A stretch of DNA of 43,257 nucleotides, from NCBI RefSeq assembly GCF_030315745.1, contig NZ_JASXSH010000026.1, forward strand, positions 1-43,257, in the 5' to 3' direction. Positions 7,104 through 16,356 of this stretch are shown piece by piece. The notes under the pieces are model-generated. The model saw only the letters and a list, made by a program, of their open reading frames with translations. It did not search any database and was not told the origin of the DNA. Numbering within the stretch: the stretch's first letter is position 1; every line of letters starts with the position of its first letter. Source of the DNA: Gordonia heveisoli (GTDB lineage Bacteria; Actinomycetota; Actinomycetes; Mycobacteriales; Mycobacteriaceae). A program made the position numbers and the translations under genes.

Positions 7104-7474
7104 TGCATATCCTCCGGGTGATGCTTGGCTGCGATCCGATCCTGCCTGGCCGCCGACGCGCGTAGCTCGACCATCGACGACTCGACGACACGAGCGAGCG
7201 ACCGTAGTTCGCCCGAGAGCCTGTCGACCTTCGTGTCCACCTGATCGACCTTGCGTTCGTTGCGGTCCAGGTCATGGCGCAAATTCGAGGTGTGGTCGTT
7301 GGCGACCTGTTCTTTGATGACCTCGACGCCCGCCGCCAGCTTCTCGTGCTTGGCGGTGGCCCGCGACGACTGGATGCGCGTCACCACTACCGTCGTCGCC
7401 GCCGGAATCGCCACCGCCAGTAGCAGTCCAAGTAGGCCCCAGATGTCATCGGGCAGTAGGCCGGGCGTGCTCAC
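7100..7474 (-). CDS. DUF2746-like membrane protein, putative holin or lysis accessory
   Basis: A 124-aa protein with one transmembrane segment at about residues 11-32 (IWGLLGLLLAVAIPAATTVV), then a charged coiled coil. The segment TSNLRHDLDRNERKVDQVD resembles DUF2746 proteins of actinophages, which usually sit beside lysins. The GTG start overlaps the stop of the upstream holin by four bases. Its location between LysA/holin and LysB supports a role in lysis timing, but holin activity is not shown by sequence. Confidence 0.65.
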   Translation of the reverse strand: MSTPGLLPDDIWGLLGLLLAVAIPAATTVVVTRIQSSRATAKHEKLAAGVEVIKEQVANDHTSNLRHDLDRNERKVDQVDTKVDRLSGELRSLARVVESSMVELRASAARQDRIAAKHHPEDMQ

Positions 7475-7659
7475 TCGTGCCCGCCCGTCGGTGTGTGGCG
7501 GGCCGCCAGTGCGTTACCACCAGCACCGAGGAGTACGCCCGCGAGCGAGATCCACAGTGCCACCTCCTGATCGGAGATCACGCCATACGCGGCCAGAAGC
7601 GGCACGACCGTGGCGAGTACCTGATAGATGCGCAGGCGGCGCTCAGGGGTCAGTGTCAT
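7471..7659 (-). CDS. Putative holin
   Basis: A 62-aa protein with two hydrophobic helices (about residues 10-25, IYQVLATVVPLLAAYG, and 31-50, ALWISLAGVLLGAGGNALAA). A short turn separates them and a polar C-terminal tail contains TPTGGHE, as in small two-helix actinophage holins. Holins form membrane lesions that release LysA. The gene begins six bases after the endolysin stop and is coupled by GTGA to the DUF2746 gene. Confidence 0.7.
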   Translation of the reverse strand: MTLTPERRLRIYQVLATVVPLLAAYGVISDQEVALWISLAGVLLGAGGNALAARHTPTGGHE

Positions 7660-7665
7660 GACGGG

Positions 7666-8721
7666 TCAGCCCTTCTGTTCGATCTTCACTGCGCCGCTCG
7701 GATCCCAGACGAGCGTGCCGTTCTCGAAGTCCTGCCGCCGCCCCGTGCCATCGACGTACTCGTCAGAGATCGGCCAGCCCAGTGGGCCGGCCTCATACCC
7801 CTCGCGCGCCCACCGCGCACCAATGACTCCGTGCACGTAGAAACCGGGTTGTCCGTAGCGGCGGTAGAGGACGCCACCCTGGAACGCCTGCACGTCGCCA
7901 ACTTTCGGGGCGGTGGCGATCGGCAGGATCGAGTGAAATGCGGTCGGGTACCCCAGCGGGCCGCGTTCCCAGTCGAGTGCCTCGTAGGCCTCCATGAGGA
8001 GCTTCGGGATCGGTCGCGCGCCGGTGGTGGGATGCCAGTACACCGAGCCGTTCTCAAAGTGCGCGAATCGTCCGACGCCGTCCTTGCACGCGGCCTCGCC
8101 GGTGGTGATGCGTTTGCCGAGCCAGGGCGATTTCGCGGCGATCTCGTTGATCTTGTTCACCGGCGGAACGACCTGATTCTCGGCCCCGGTGACCAGCGCC
8201 TTGAGGTCGGCCTCGAACACGTCCCAGGGGAAGCTCGGGCCGACGTCGGTGTGCGTGCCGATACCGAGCACCACGGTCACGTAGTTGTGATCGGAGATAC
8301 ACGCGGTGCGACCGAGTTTGTACGGGCGGCCGTTGACGACCAGCCGTATGTAGGGGTACTTCTTGGCGTCCTCGACCGCGGTCCACGCGGCGATGCGAAT
8401 GGCGTTGCGGAACTTCGAGAGCCAGACCGACCGAGACTGTGCCGCACGCGAGCCCGCGAAGCACAGGTTGATCGACTGCGGGTTGGCGTCGAGGACCGAC
8501 CAGGAGCCGTAGTCGGTGTTGACCATTGCGGCGCGGGTGCTGTCGTCGACGATGTAGTGGTAGGAGAACGCGCCGGAGTTGTTGCCCGATCGCGCGAGGT
8601 TCTCGGCGGTGGCCGAGCCTTCCTCGGTATGCAGGAAGAAGTTGATAACTCGTGCGCCCCACCGGTTGGACTGATTCGGACCGAGCAGGTTGACGTCTCT
8701 GAATGTCGGTTTCGCAGCCAT
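7666..8721 (-). CDS. lysA: LysA endolysin: N-acetylmuramoyl-L-alanine amidase with LGFP repeats
   Basis: A 351-aa endolysin. The N-terminal ~180 residues match an amidase_2/PGRP fold: FFLHTEEGS early, SYHYIVDDS, then GTHTDVGPSFPWDVFEADL with zinc-ligand His residues and the TDVGPSFPWD substrate loop. The C-terminal half contains LGFP-type repeats (GPLGYPTAFHSI, GPLGWPISDE), known as cell-wall-anchoring units in Mycobacteriales. It should cleave the peptide stem from peptidoglycan. I choose the ATG at 8721 because GAGGAGG stands five bases before it; the in-frame ATG at 8739 has no such site. Confidence 0.9.
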   Translation of the reverse strand: MAAKPTFRDVNLLGPNQSNRWGARVINFFLHTEEGSATAENLARSGNNSGAFSYHYIVDDSTRAAMVNTDYGSWSVLDANPQSINLCFAGSRAAQSRSVWLSKFRNAIRIAAWTAVEDAKKYPYIRLVVNGRPYKLGRTACISDHNYVTVVLGIGTHTDVGPSFPWDVFEADLKALVTGAENQVVPPVNKINEIAAKSPWLGKRITTGEAACKDGVGRFAHFENGSVYWHPTTGARPIPKLLMEAYEALDWERGPLGYPTAFHSILPIATAPKVGDVQAFQGGVLYRRYGQPGFYVHGVIGARWAREGYEAGPLGWPISDEYVDGTGRRQDFENGTLVWDPSGAVKIEQKG

Positions 8722-8786
8722 GATTGCCTCCTCGGGCATGACGAGATCCCCACGGCCGGGCGGTCGCAGGGTGGTGTGGTGGGTGG

Positions 8787-9134
8787 TCAGTCGGCCCGGA
8801 CGACGCCGAGCAGCTTCTTCGGGATCCGCGCGGGCCGCTTCGGCGCCGTGCGGACTGCTGGGGTCTCCTGCGGTGCGAAGTGATCGACCGGCGCGCGGTC
8901 GGCCACCTCGGCGGCCGCGGTCTGCTCGCGCACCTTCTCGGCGACCCAGCCTGGCAGGATCTCGACGTCGGCCGCGATCTCGCCGGTCTGGCGCACCCCG
9001 AAGTCGTCGAGTTTGGCCGCGATGTTGCGGACCACCTCAACCGGCATCGGGTACGGCTGTTGGTTGGCCGTGAGCAGCGCGGTGATGAGTGCGCCGGTCA
9101 GCTTCTCGATGCGCTCGTTCTTGTTGTCCGTCAT
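8787..9134 (-). CDS. Small tail-module protein of unknown function
   Basis: A 115-aa protein starting at the ATG at 9134, which overlaps the preceding minor-tail stop by four bases (ATGA). The N-terminal half is helical (NERIEKLTGALITALLTANQ). The C-terminus is Pro/Lys-rich (PKRPARIPKKLLG). It sits between a minor tail protein and the endolysin, so it could be a tail assembly or lysis accessory. No family was recognised. Confidence 0.55.
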   Translation of the reverse strand: MTDNKNERIEKLTGALITALLTANQQPYPMPVEVVRNIAAKLDDFGVRQTGEIAADVEILPGWVAEKVREQTAAAEVADRAPVDHFAPQETPAVRTAPKRPARIPKKLLGVVRAD

Positions 9135-10918
9135 CCGATTCCGATCTCCTGCACAGTTGACATGAGCGTTCCGACGAGGCCGATAGCCTTCTCGATGGCG
9201 TCCTGCTGGGCGCGACGGTCGCCGAACTTGGCCTTCCAGACCTGCGGCTCGGACCCGCCGAGCGGCAGCGACAGTTCGCGACACCGCATCACGAACACAC
9301 GCGCGCCGAGGTGCTTCGACGTCGCGGGCACCCGGTCGCCGAGCCACCAGTGGCCCTGGCCGCGGTCACCGATCTGCCACGGCGCGGCGCCGGCGGCCTC
9401 GAAGGTGTATGCCGTGGACGGGTCGGTCTCGCGGCGACGGCGACGAAGATCCATGATCGCCGCCGGGGTGTATGCCTGGGTGACGCCTTCGGCGGCAGTC
9501 TCCAGGTCATGGCCCCAGCCCTGCTTAGCCACCCGGTCGAGCAGCGGCACCGTCATGTAGGCGAGGACCGAGTCCTTCAAGATCGGCATGAGGAAGGCGT
9601 TCAAGATGTTGCCGAGGCTGCCGACGCCGTAGCCCTGGAACGAAATGTTGTCGCCGAGAACGTCACCGGCATAGCCGACCACTGCCTCAAGTAGCTCATT
9701 CACACCGGGCATCGACGCCCCGCCCGCATGGATCGTGCACGGCCCGCCGGCGCCGCGCGCCAGCTCGAATCCTTCGCGACCGGTGATCTTCCCGGCGCGG
9801 TAAGTCGCGTACGGTCGCGGCGGCTGCGAGGACAGGACGCCCGGCAGCCGGTACCCCTGGACGTCGACGGGCTCACCGGTGAGCAGGTCGTAGCTGTCCT
9901 CGACGTAGTTGCTGGTGACATTGGCAATCGCCCGAGTCATGCCGGTGGCGAGGTTGCCAGCGATCGACGTACCCGAGCGCCAACCGGACTTGTCGACGAT
10001 GTCGACGAACAAGGTGCCCTGACGCCAGTTCGTGCCCGCGCCCGGGAATGGCTCGGGATCGCCGTCGAGGTAGCGGCGCGGAACGACCATCAGCTCAGCG
10101 TCTTCGAGGATCGGCGCCATGACGTCGAGCCAGCTCTGCTTGATCGTGCCGGTGATGATCGTCGGCGGCGCCACACTGTCGGTCAGCTTCCGTGGGATCG
10201 GCACGATCTGCGCCTCAGCCCACAGACCCTCGGTCCAGGTCGACAGATCGAGCAGGTCGAAGTTCATGTTGAAGTTGGTGCCCTGGTTGCGAAGGACGTT
10301 CGCGCCCAGCGTCATCAGCCCGCCCCAGTCCGCGGGCGCGTAGGCAAACTGCACCTTGGGCTGCTGGATCAGCGGCGGCGGCAGGAACGGCGACGCCGCC
10401 ATCTGTACATGCTTGAGCCGCTGCATGTCGTCCTGGAACTCCAGGATCACCCGGTCACCGTCCGACGATTCCTTCAGCGTGACACCGGTCTTCGGGTCAG
10501 TCTGGCCGCCGATCCGCGCGCCGTCCTTCTCCACGATCGTGTGGATGTTCGCGCCGAGGGCCGCCTGCTCGACCGCCCATCGGGCGAGGTAGGTCGAGCG
10601 GTGGGCGTCCATCGCCTCCGACTCGGCCCAGTCCATGAACGCGGCGAGGTCGGTTCCGGCGTACGGCCGCACCGGCACGGTCTCGATCGGCAGCTCGTAG
10701 TGGATCGACCCGGTCTCATTTTCCTTGAGGTTCATCGAGCCGTCGAGTACCGCCGACCAGCGCGCCCGCGACACCGTGCCGCGGTAGTACCAGTTGCCGG
10801 TGTACAGACGGATTCGTGCGGGCCGCGACGTCCGCTCGATGCGGGTCTCGCGGATCTCCTCGGCCCACTGCGCGAAGTCGTCGAGGTCGGTACCGGTGAA
10901 CGCGACGACGACGCTCAT
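9131..10918 (-). CDS. Minor tail protein, ReqiPepy6 Gp37-like
   Basis: A 595-aa protein resembling the large minor tail proteins of actinophages annotated as Gp37-like (named from Rhodococcus phage ReqiPepy6). The N-terminus reads as a beta domain (ARIRLYTGNWYYRGTVSRAR). Later segments include VEKDGARIGG, TNWRQGTLFVDIVDKSGWRSG and a helical stretch near residues 455-490. These proteins form part of the distal tail baseplate. It is coupled by ATGA to the upstream minor tail gene and to the downstream small gene. Confidence 0.7.
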   Translation of the reverse strand: MSVVVAFTGTDLDDFAQWAEEIRETRIERTSRPARIRLYTGNWYYRGTVSRARWSAVLDGSMNLKENETGSIHYELPIETVPVRPYAGTDLAAFMDWAESEAMDAHRSTYLARWAVEQAALGANIHTIVEKDGARIGGQTDPKTGVTLKESSDGDRVILEFQDDMQRLKHVQMAASPFLPPPLIQQPKVQFAYAPADWGGLMTLGANVLRNQGTNFNMNFDLLDLSTWTEGLWAEAQIVPIPRKLTDSVAPPTIITGTIKQSWLDVMAPILEDAELMVVPRRYLDGDPEPFPGAGTNWRQGTLFVDIVDKSGWRSGTSIAGNLATGMTRAIANVTSNYVEDSYDLLTGEPVDVQGYRLPGVLSSQPPRPYATYRAGKITGREGFELARGAGGPCTIHAGGASMPGVNELLEAVVGYAGDVLGDNISFQGYGVGSLGNILNAFLMPILKDSVLAYMTVPLLDRVAKQGWGHDLETAAEGVTQAYTPAAIMDLRRRRRETDPSTAYTFEAAGAAPWQIGDRGQGHWWLGDRVPATSKHLGARVFVMRCRELSLPLGGSEPQVWKAKFGDRRAQQDAIEKAIGLVGTLMSTVQEIGIG

Positions 10919-11850
10919 TCCAGGCCGCTCTCGGCCGACCAGAACCGGCGCAGACGTAGCTTCGCCTTCGCCCCGGCCGGACCGTTGATCGTGACCGGCA
11001 GCAGGATCGGATCTTCCGCGGTGCCGGTGTAGGGCGGGATCCAGTACAGCGGCTCGACCCCGCCCATCACGCCGTCAGCGTTCGACAGATCGGCCGCAAT
11101 GTAGGGATCCATCAGCGGATGGGCCATCACCGACCAGAACTGGTCGATCGGCTCGCCGTTGTTGACCGCGATCATCCGGGCGTCGTGCATCCCCGGTGTC
11201 CACTCGACGTCATGCTCCTGCTCGTTGCCGAACCCGAAGTCGGCGAAGCTGAACGACGCCTCACCGCCGGTCGCGACACCCGGATCGAACGCCCAGATCG
11301 GCCACGCGTCCTGGTCGGTCGGATTCCACACCGGCAACCAGTACGTGGCCTCTCCGCCCGCATGTGCTGGAGTCGTCACCTCGTGAGCGGCCGACTCGTA
11401 CCGCGGCTCGAACAGGTCCGCGGTGATCAGCGCCCGCGCGTGACCCTCGGCCTCCCAGTCCTGCTCGGGCGAGAACTCGATCTCGCGCTGCAGGCTCGGA
11501 CGCAGCCACCGCGCCCCTGAGAGGCTGGAGGTGTAGCGGAACCGCACCTTCTTGCGGCGGTGCATCGAGCCCCAGAGCTTGCGGACCCGCGACACCTGCA
11601 CGGCGACCCCGGCGCCGATGTCGTGGATGTTGAGCGCGATCACCAACTGGCCCACCGGTACGTCGGTACCGCCGTCTCGACCACCGATCTGTCCGGCCGG
11701 CGAGATCGTCCGTGACTTGAAGCCGGTGCCGAAGATCCCCTGTGGCGACTTGTCGAGCACGATGCCGTTGTCGAGCACCGCGTCGTCGGTCGGGCTCTGG
11801 ACGACGATCGAATCGCTCTCGCCGATCAGCGCGATCTCTGCGATGGGCAT
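10915..11850 (-). CDS. Minor tail protein (distal-tail type)
   Basis: A 311-aa protein encoded directly after the tape measure gene; the ATG follows the TAG stop without a gap. This is the classic place of the distal tail protein in siphophages. Beta-rich segments dominate (VQSPTDDAVLDNGIVLDKSP, DPILLPVTINGPAGAKAKLR). It would form the hub connecting tail tube to tip. The assignment rests on position and general character. Confidence 0.65.
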   Translation of the reverse strand: MPIAEIALIGESDSIVVQSPTDDAVLDNGIVLDKSPQGIFGTGFKSRTISPAGQIGGRDGGTDVPVGQLVIALNIHDIGAGVAVQVSRVRKLWGSMHRRKKVRFRYTSSLSGARWLRPSLQREIEFSPEQDWEAEGHARALITADLFEPRYESAAHEVTTPAHAGGEATYWLPVWNPTDQDAWPIWAFDPGVATGGEASFSFADFGFGNEQEHDVEWTPGMHDARMIAVNNGEPIDQFWSVMAHPLMDPYIAADLSNADGVMGGVEPLYWIPPYTGTAEDPILLPVTINGPAGAKAKLRLRRFWSAESGLE

Positions 11851-14800
11851 CTATCCGACTCCTGCCAGTCGTGCCGCCGCGCGGCGCTGTTGGTCCTTCT
11901 GCGCACGGAGGAACGCGTCCTCGACCGTCGCGGTCTTGATCTGGTACGTCGTGACGTCGAGTGCCCGGATGGCTGCGAGGATCTGATCGAGTTTCGCGAC
12001 AGTGTCGGCGTCGCCGCGGTTCGGCTTGAAATCGCGGTCGACCATCGTCTCGAAGGCGTCGGTGTGCCGCGGCGACAGCACACGCTCGGGCTTGATGACG
12101 TTCTTCGGGAGCAGGCCGAGACCGTTGGCGAGACCGCCCTGGTCGTACCAGTGCGGATTCTGCGCCTGCCAGAACGCCCACGCCTTCGACGGATCCTTGT
12201 ACCGCTCACCGATGTACTCGGCCCAGGGCCCGGCCTGCGCGGCGGCGTCCGGTGTGAAGTACGCCGGCCACCGCTTCTTCTTGTCCTCGCCGAGGAGCTG
12301 ACCGAGTCCGTAGGCACCCGATGCCTTGTTCGTCGCGTCGACGAGCCAACCGGATTCGCCGTTGCCCAGGCGCAGCGTGTCGAGCCACTTGTCGCCCGTC
12401 CAGCCGCGCTTCTGCCACTCGGCCCAGACGGCGGCCTTCGCGCCGGGCGTGCCCGCGGCGATGCCGCCTCCCGGGACGTCGGTGATCAGCCCGACGGCAG
12501 GCTGCGGAGACGGATTCCCGCGACCGGCGAGGTCGGCCCGATCGAACTCCTGCTTCTTCGCCAGATCCTCGTTGTTGTGCTTGACCTTCATGTCCGCGAT
12601 GTCGCGGTCGTACTGCAGTTTCAGCGACTCCGACTGCCGCTTGTACTCGTCAGCCGACAACGATCCCGACTTCTTCTGGTCTTGGAGCGCCTTTTTCGCA
12701 TCGTCGTACTGCTGCTTGCGCGCAGTGACCGACTGGTCGTATGCCTGCTTGCGCTGCAGCTTGTCGTCCTCGTACTGCTGCTTGAGCGCCAGATCGGTTC
12801 CGCCGCCGCTCTTGTCGCCGCCGGACGAGTCCTTGCCAATCGACTTGTTGTACGTCGCCTTCGCATCGTCGAGCGCCTTGTCGTACTCCTGCTTCTTGGC
12901 CTGCTCGTCGTTCTCGTGCTGATGCTTGAGGTCGTTGAGCTTCTGCTCATGCTCGGCCTTGCTGATGCGCTTCTGCGTGTAGTCGTCGTCGATCGCCTGC
13001 TTCGCGCGCTGATACTCCTGCTCGCGCTGCAACTTCGCCTGGTCGTACTCGTCCTTGAGCCGCTTCTTGTCCGAGTCGTACTGCGACTTCGCGCGCTCGC
13101 GCTCCTCCTTCGACACCTTCGGGCCGCCCGAGCCGTCACCGTTGCGCTGGTTGTTGTACTCGTTGATCGCCTCCATCCACGGTGGCGTGTCATTGATCCC
13201 GGTGACATCGAACAGACTCTTGGCCTGGCCCTCGAAGAACTCCTTGCCGAACAGTCCGGCCCACCCCGACAGCGACGTCGGGTACTCCTTGCGGCCACCG
13301 CCACCGGCCCCGCCGTCGTCGCCATCGTTCGGCGCCGGCGTCTGCGGGTCACTCGGGGTCGGCGTCTGCGGGGTATCCGGCGTCTGTGGGGTCTGGAGCT
13401 GCGGGGCATCACTGATCGGACCATTCGCCCGGATATGGGTGTGGTCCTGATGTCCGGGATAGTCGGAGGCGAAGTAGGAGCCATCATCCTCGGTCCGGCC
13501 ATGCCACCCGATCTTCTTCCCGGTCTCCGGGTTCTGCCAGATGATTTGCTCCAGCGTCGGCATCTTCGGCGCGATGGACAGCAGATGCTCGGCGAACTTC
13601 TGCATCGCATCCAGCGCACCCGACCAGTCGATACCGCGGTTGAGGTGCTGCGGATTCGGCGCGTACCCAGCCTCGCCGCGATCTGACTCCTGATGCCCCG
13701 GGTAGGTGCTCGGCTTGACCCCGAACTTCGCGCCGAGGTCGTGCACCCACTTCGGGAAGACCGCGCCACCCGACCCGTACCCGCCGGTGTTCGTGCCCGT
13801 CGGAAGACCGTACGAGCCAACCAGCCCGCCGTCGGCATACCCCGGCAGGAGGCCAGTGCGGTTCATGTAGTCCAGCGCGCCCGGATGATCGCGCTCGATC
13901 GCCCGCTGGGATTCTTTCTGCACCACGAACTCGTCCGCGTGCACGATGCCGGCCACCTTGTGCTTCGGGCCCGGGCCAGTGTGTCCGCCACCCGCGAACC
14001 CGTCGACGTTGATGTCGGGCACATCCCAGCCCTTGCCGCCAATACCCGGCACCCAGTCGGGAGCCTTGAACGACAGCTTGCCGATCGTGTTATTCCACAG
14101 CCACGCAATGCCTTTGAACACCAGCTTTGCCGACTCGCGGAACGGGGCGAAGATCCCGCCTGCGAACTCCTTGATCTTGCTGGGCAGCCCCTTGAAGAAG
14201 TTGACGACGTTGGTGAACGCACCGACGACGCGGTCCTTCACCTCGACGGCGACACCGGCAATCGCCGAGATCCCGCCCTTCACCCACCCGAAGACGATGT
14301 TCGCGCCGGCCCAGAAGTTGTCGATGACCGTCTTGATGCCGTTGAAGGCCGGAGCGATCGCGTTGTTCCAGAGCCATGCGGCAGCCGTGCCGATCGCCGA
14401 GAATCCCGCGCGCCATGCGGCGAAGTAGCCGCGGATCAGCGCCCACACTCCACCGACAACGACCTTGATCCCGTTGAACGCCGGACTGATTGCGTTGCGC
14501 CACAACCACGATGCGGCAGCGCCGACAGCCTGGAACGCCGCCTTGAACGCGGGGAACACGGTCGTCGACAGCCAGCCCCACACGGCCGAGACCACACCCT
14601 TGATACCCGACCAGGCGCCCTGAACGATGTTGCGGAAAGTCTCAGACCGCTGGTAGGCGACCACGAGTCCGGCAGCGAGGGCGGCCAGCGCGGTGATGAT
14701 GATGCCGACAGGGTTCGCGGACATCACCAGATTGAGGGCCGCCTGGGCAATCGCCCACGCCTTCGTGACCCCGACGATGGCGCCAATCGCCAATGCGGCA

Positions 14801-16278
14801 CCGCCCAGTGCTGCCCCCAGTGGCACCAGCCAGTCCCCGTTGCGCTGAACCCACTCACCGAAGGACTTCATCGCCGGGACGCCTTCTTCGTTGACACGTC
14901 CCATGAACTCGCCGATGACGCCAAACACCTTGGACGCGACGGGCTCCAGCGCGACGAGCGTGCGGTTCTTGAAAAGCTCCCATTGCTCGGCGAAGTCCTT
15001 GGTGTCGTCGGCGGCACCGCGGATCGTGTCGGTACCGGCGCCGGTCGCCGCGACGAAGTCTACGACCGAGAACTTGCCCGACTTAACGGCCTCGACGAAC
15101 TGGGCGGCCCCCTTGGTGCCGAACAACTTCGACGCCATGTTGATCGCACCGGCATCGTTTCCGGCCTTCGTGAAGTTCTCGATCGCCCGGACGGTGCCGT
15201 ACAACGCCTGCTGAGGGTTCTTGCCTTCCTTGGCGAACGCGCTGAGACCCTTGGTCATTGCGGCGACCATCTTGTCGGCGTTGAGGCCCGACTTCTCCAG
15301 CGAGCCGATCAGCCCGGCCGACGCGGCGGCGTCGAACCCGAACTGCTTCAAGGCTGGGGCGCCCTTCTCCGCGGACTCCATCAGCTTCGCCATCGGCACG
15401 CCGGTCGCCTGCGACACCCGGAACAGTTCGTCGAGGGTCTTGGCCGTGTCGCCCGAGCTGATACCGAACGCCTGCATAGTGCCGGCCAGGGCATCCATGC
15501 TGACCTCTTGACCAAGGTTCTTGAGCTCGATCACCTGCGCGGTGACATCTTCGAGCGGCTTGCCGGTCAGGTCCAGCTTCGTTGCCAGTTCGGTGACCGC
15601 GGTGCCGATGTCGGCGAACGACCCCGGCACCTGCGTGCCGACGTTCTTCGCGATCTGCACCAGGCCATCGAGGCGCTCGCCCGTTGCACCGGTGCCCGCG
15701 CGGATCGTATCGGCGACGTCGTCGAATGTGGAGCCGACCTTGTAGAGTGCAGCACCGGCCGCACCAATGCCGGACGCAGCGATCGCTCCGAACTTGACGA
15801 AGTTCTCAGCCGAGAAGATCGACCGCCGACCGGTGTTCTCGATCGCATCGCCCGCGCCTTCTGCGGCCTCGCGCGCTCGCTCCTGCGCGTCGGCCAGACC
15901 TTGCGACGCCGATTCGGCCGCTCGACTTGCCGCCGCCTGGTCACGTAGCGCCTTCTCGTGCTTCTCTTCGGCGGCAGCCAGTCGTCCGGCGTCTGTGACG
16001 CCGCGGTCACGCAAGGACTGCAGCTGCGCCTCGGCGACCCGCGCCCGACCGGTCGCGTCAGCCTCCTTGTCACGCGCCTTCGTGAGCGCGTCCGAGGCCC
16101 GGTCAACGGCGGCCTGTGACGCCTCGATCCCTGAGGCGATACCGCGACCGATTCCCTCACCGGCCCGTCGGCCGATGACGTCGAGGCCCCCGAGGCTCTG
16201 CGCCGCCGCGTCGGAGACACCCCTCATGCTCGGGATGATCTGGAGGGTTGCGTACCCAATGTTCGCCGTATCGGACAT
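11851..16278 (-). CDS. Tail tape measure protein with two cell-wall hydrolase-like domains
   Basis: A 1475-aa protein that sets tail length. Residues about 40-130 are coiled coil; 140-480 resemble the TP901-type tape measure core; 480-545 hold hydrophobic membrane-like helices; 550-700 carry Trp-rich repeats (AWSGIKGVVSAVWGWL type). Around 875-950 an HLNRGIDW and GHQDHTHIR pair resembles metal sites of M15-type peptidases. Residues about 1050-1250 form a Lys/Asp/Gln-rich coiled coil with repeated KQQYDDAKK-type units. At about 1300-1380 NGESGW and ASGAYGLGQL match a lytic-transglycosylase-like fold. GGGGAGG precedes the ATG. The hydrolase domains probably aid DNA entry. Confidence 0.9.
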   Translation of the reverse strand: MSDTANIGYATLQIIPSMRGVSDAAAQSLGGLDVIGRRAGEGIGRGIASGIEASQAAVDRASDALTKARDKEADATGRARVAEAQLQSLRDRGVTDAGRLAAAEEKHEKALRDQAAASRAAESASQGLADAQERAREAAEGAGDAIENTGRRSIFSAENFVKFGAIAASGIGAAGAALYKVGSTFDDVADTIRAGTGATGERLDGLVQIAKNVGTQVPGSFADIGTAVTELATKLDLTGKPLEDVTAQVIELKNLGQEVSMDALAGTMQAFGISSGDTAKTLDELFRVSQATGVPMAKLMESAEKGAPALKQFGFDAAASAGLIGSLEKSGLNADKMVAAMTKGLSAFAKEGKNPQQALYGTVRAIENFTKAGNDAGAINMASKLFGTKGAAQFVEAVKSGKFSVVDFVAATGAGTDTIRGAADDTKDFAEQWELFKNRTLVALEPVASKVFGVIGEFMGRVNEEGVPAMKSFGEWVQRNGDWLVPLGAALGGAALAIGAIVGVTKAWAIAQAALNLVMSANPVGIIITALAALAAGLVVAYQRSETFRNIVQGAWSGIKGVVSAVWGWLSTTVFPAFKAAFQAVGAAASWLWRNAISPAFNGIKVVVGGVWALIRGYFAAWRAGFSAIGTAAAWLWNNAIAPAFNGIKTVIDNFWAGANIVFGWVKGGISAIAGVAVEVKDRVVGAFTNVVNFFKGLPSKIKEFAGGIFAPFRESAKLVFKGIAWLWNNTIGKLSFKAPDWVPGIGGKGWDVPDINVDGFAGGGHTGPGPKHKVAGIVHADEFVVQKESQRAIERDHPGALDYMNRTGLLPGYADGGLVGSYGLPTGTNTGGYGSGGAVFPKWVHDLGAKFGVKPSTYPGHQESDRGEAGYAPNPQHLNRGIDWSGALDAMQKFAEHLLSIAPKMPTLEQIIWQNPETGKKIGWHGRTEDDGSYFASDYPGHQDHTHIRANGPISDAPQLQTPQTPDTPQTPTPSDPQTPAPNDGDDGGAGGGGRKEYPTSLSGWAGLFGKEFFEGQAKSLFDVTGINDTPPWMEAINEYNNQRNGDGSGGPKVSKEERERAKSQYDSDKKRLKDEYDQAKLQREQEYQRAKQAIDDDYTQKRISKAEHEQKLNDLKHQHENDEQAKKQEYDKALDDAKATYNKSIGKDSSGGDKSGGGTDLALKQQYEDDKLQRKQAYDQSVTARKQQYDDAKKALQDQKKSGSLSADEYKRQSESLKLQYDRDIADMKVKHNNEDLAKKQEFDRADLAGRGNPSPQPAVGLITDVPGGGIAAGTPGAKAAVWAEWQKRGWTGDKWLDTLRLGNGESGWLVDATNKASGAYGLGQLLGEDKKKRWPAYFTPDAAAQAGPWAEYIGERYKDPSKAWAFWQAQNPHWYDQGGLANGLGLLPKNVIKPERVLSPRHTDAFETMVDRDFKPNRGDADTVAKLDQILAAIRALDVTTYQIKTATVEDAFLRAQKDQQRRAAARLAGVG

Positions 16279-16356
16279 ATGGAAACCTCCCCTTGATCAG
16301 ATGATTTTGAGAATCGAAGCCCGACAATCCGAGCTGGTCATGTCAGAATTTCCCGC

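Noticed and set aside
11890..13686. Leucine/arginine-rich plus-strand open frame of about 600 codons
   Set aside because: It mirrors the Lys/Gln/Asp coiled coil of the tape measure gene; its strings of Leu/Val/Arg are codon complements, not a membrane protein.
13693..15948. Very long plus-strand open frame (about 750 codons) opposite the tape measure gene
   Set aside because: Arg/Asp/Glu/Val-rich composition is the usual result of reading GC-rich coding DNA on the reverse strand; no domain or start signal.
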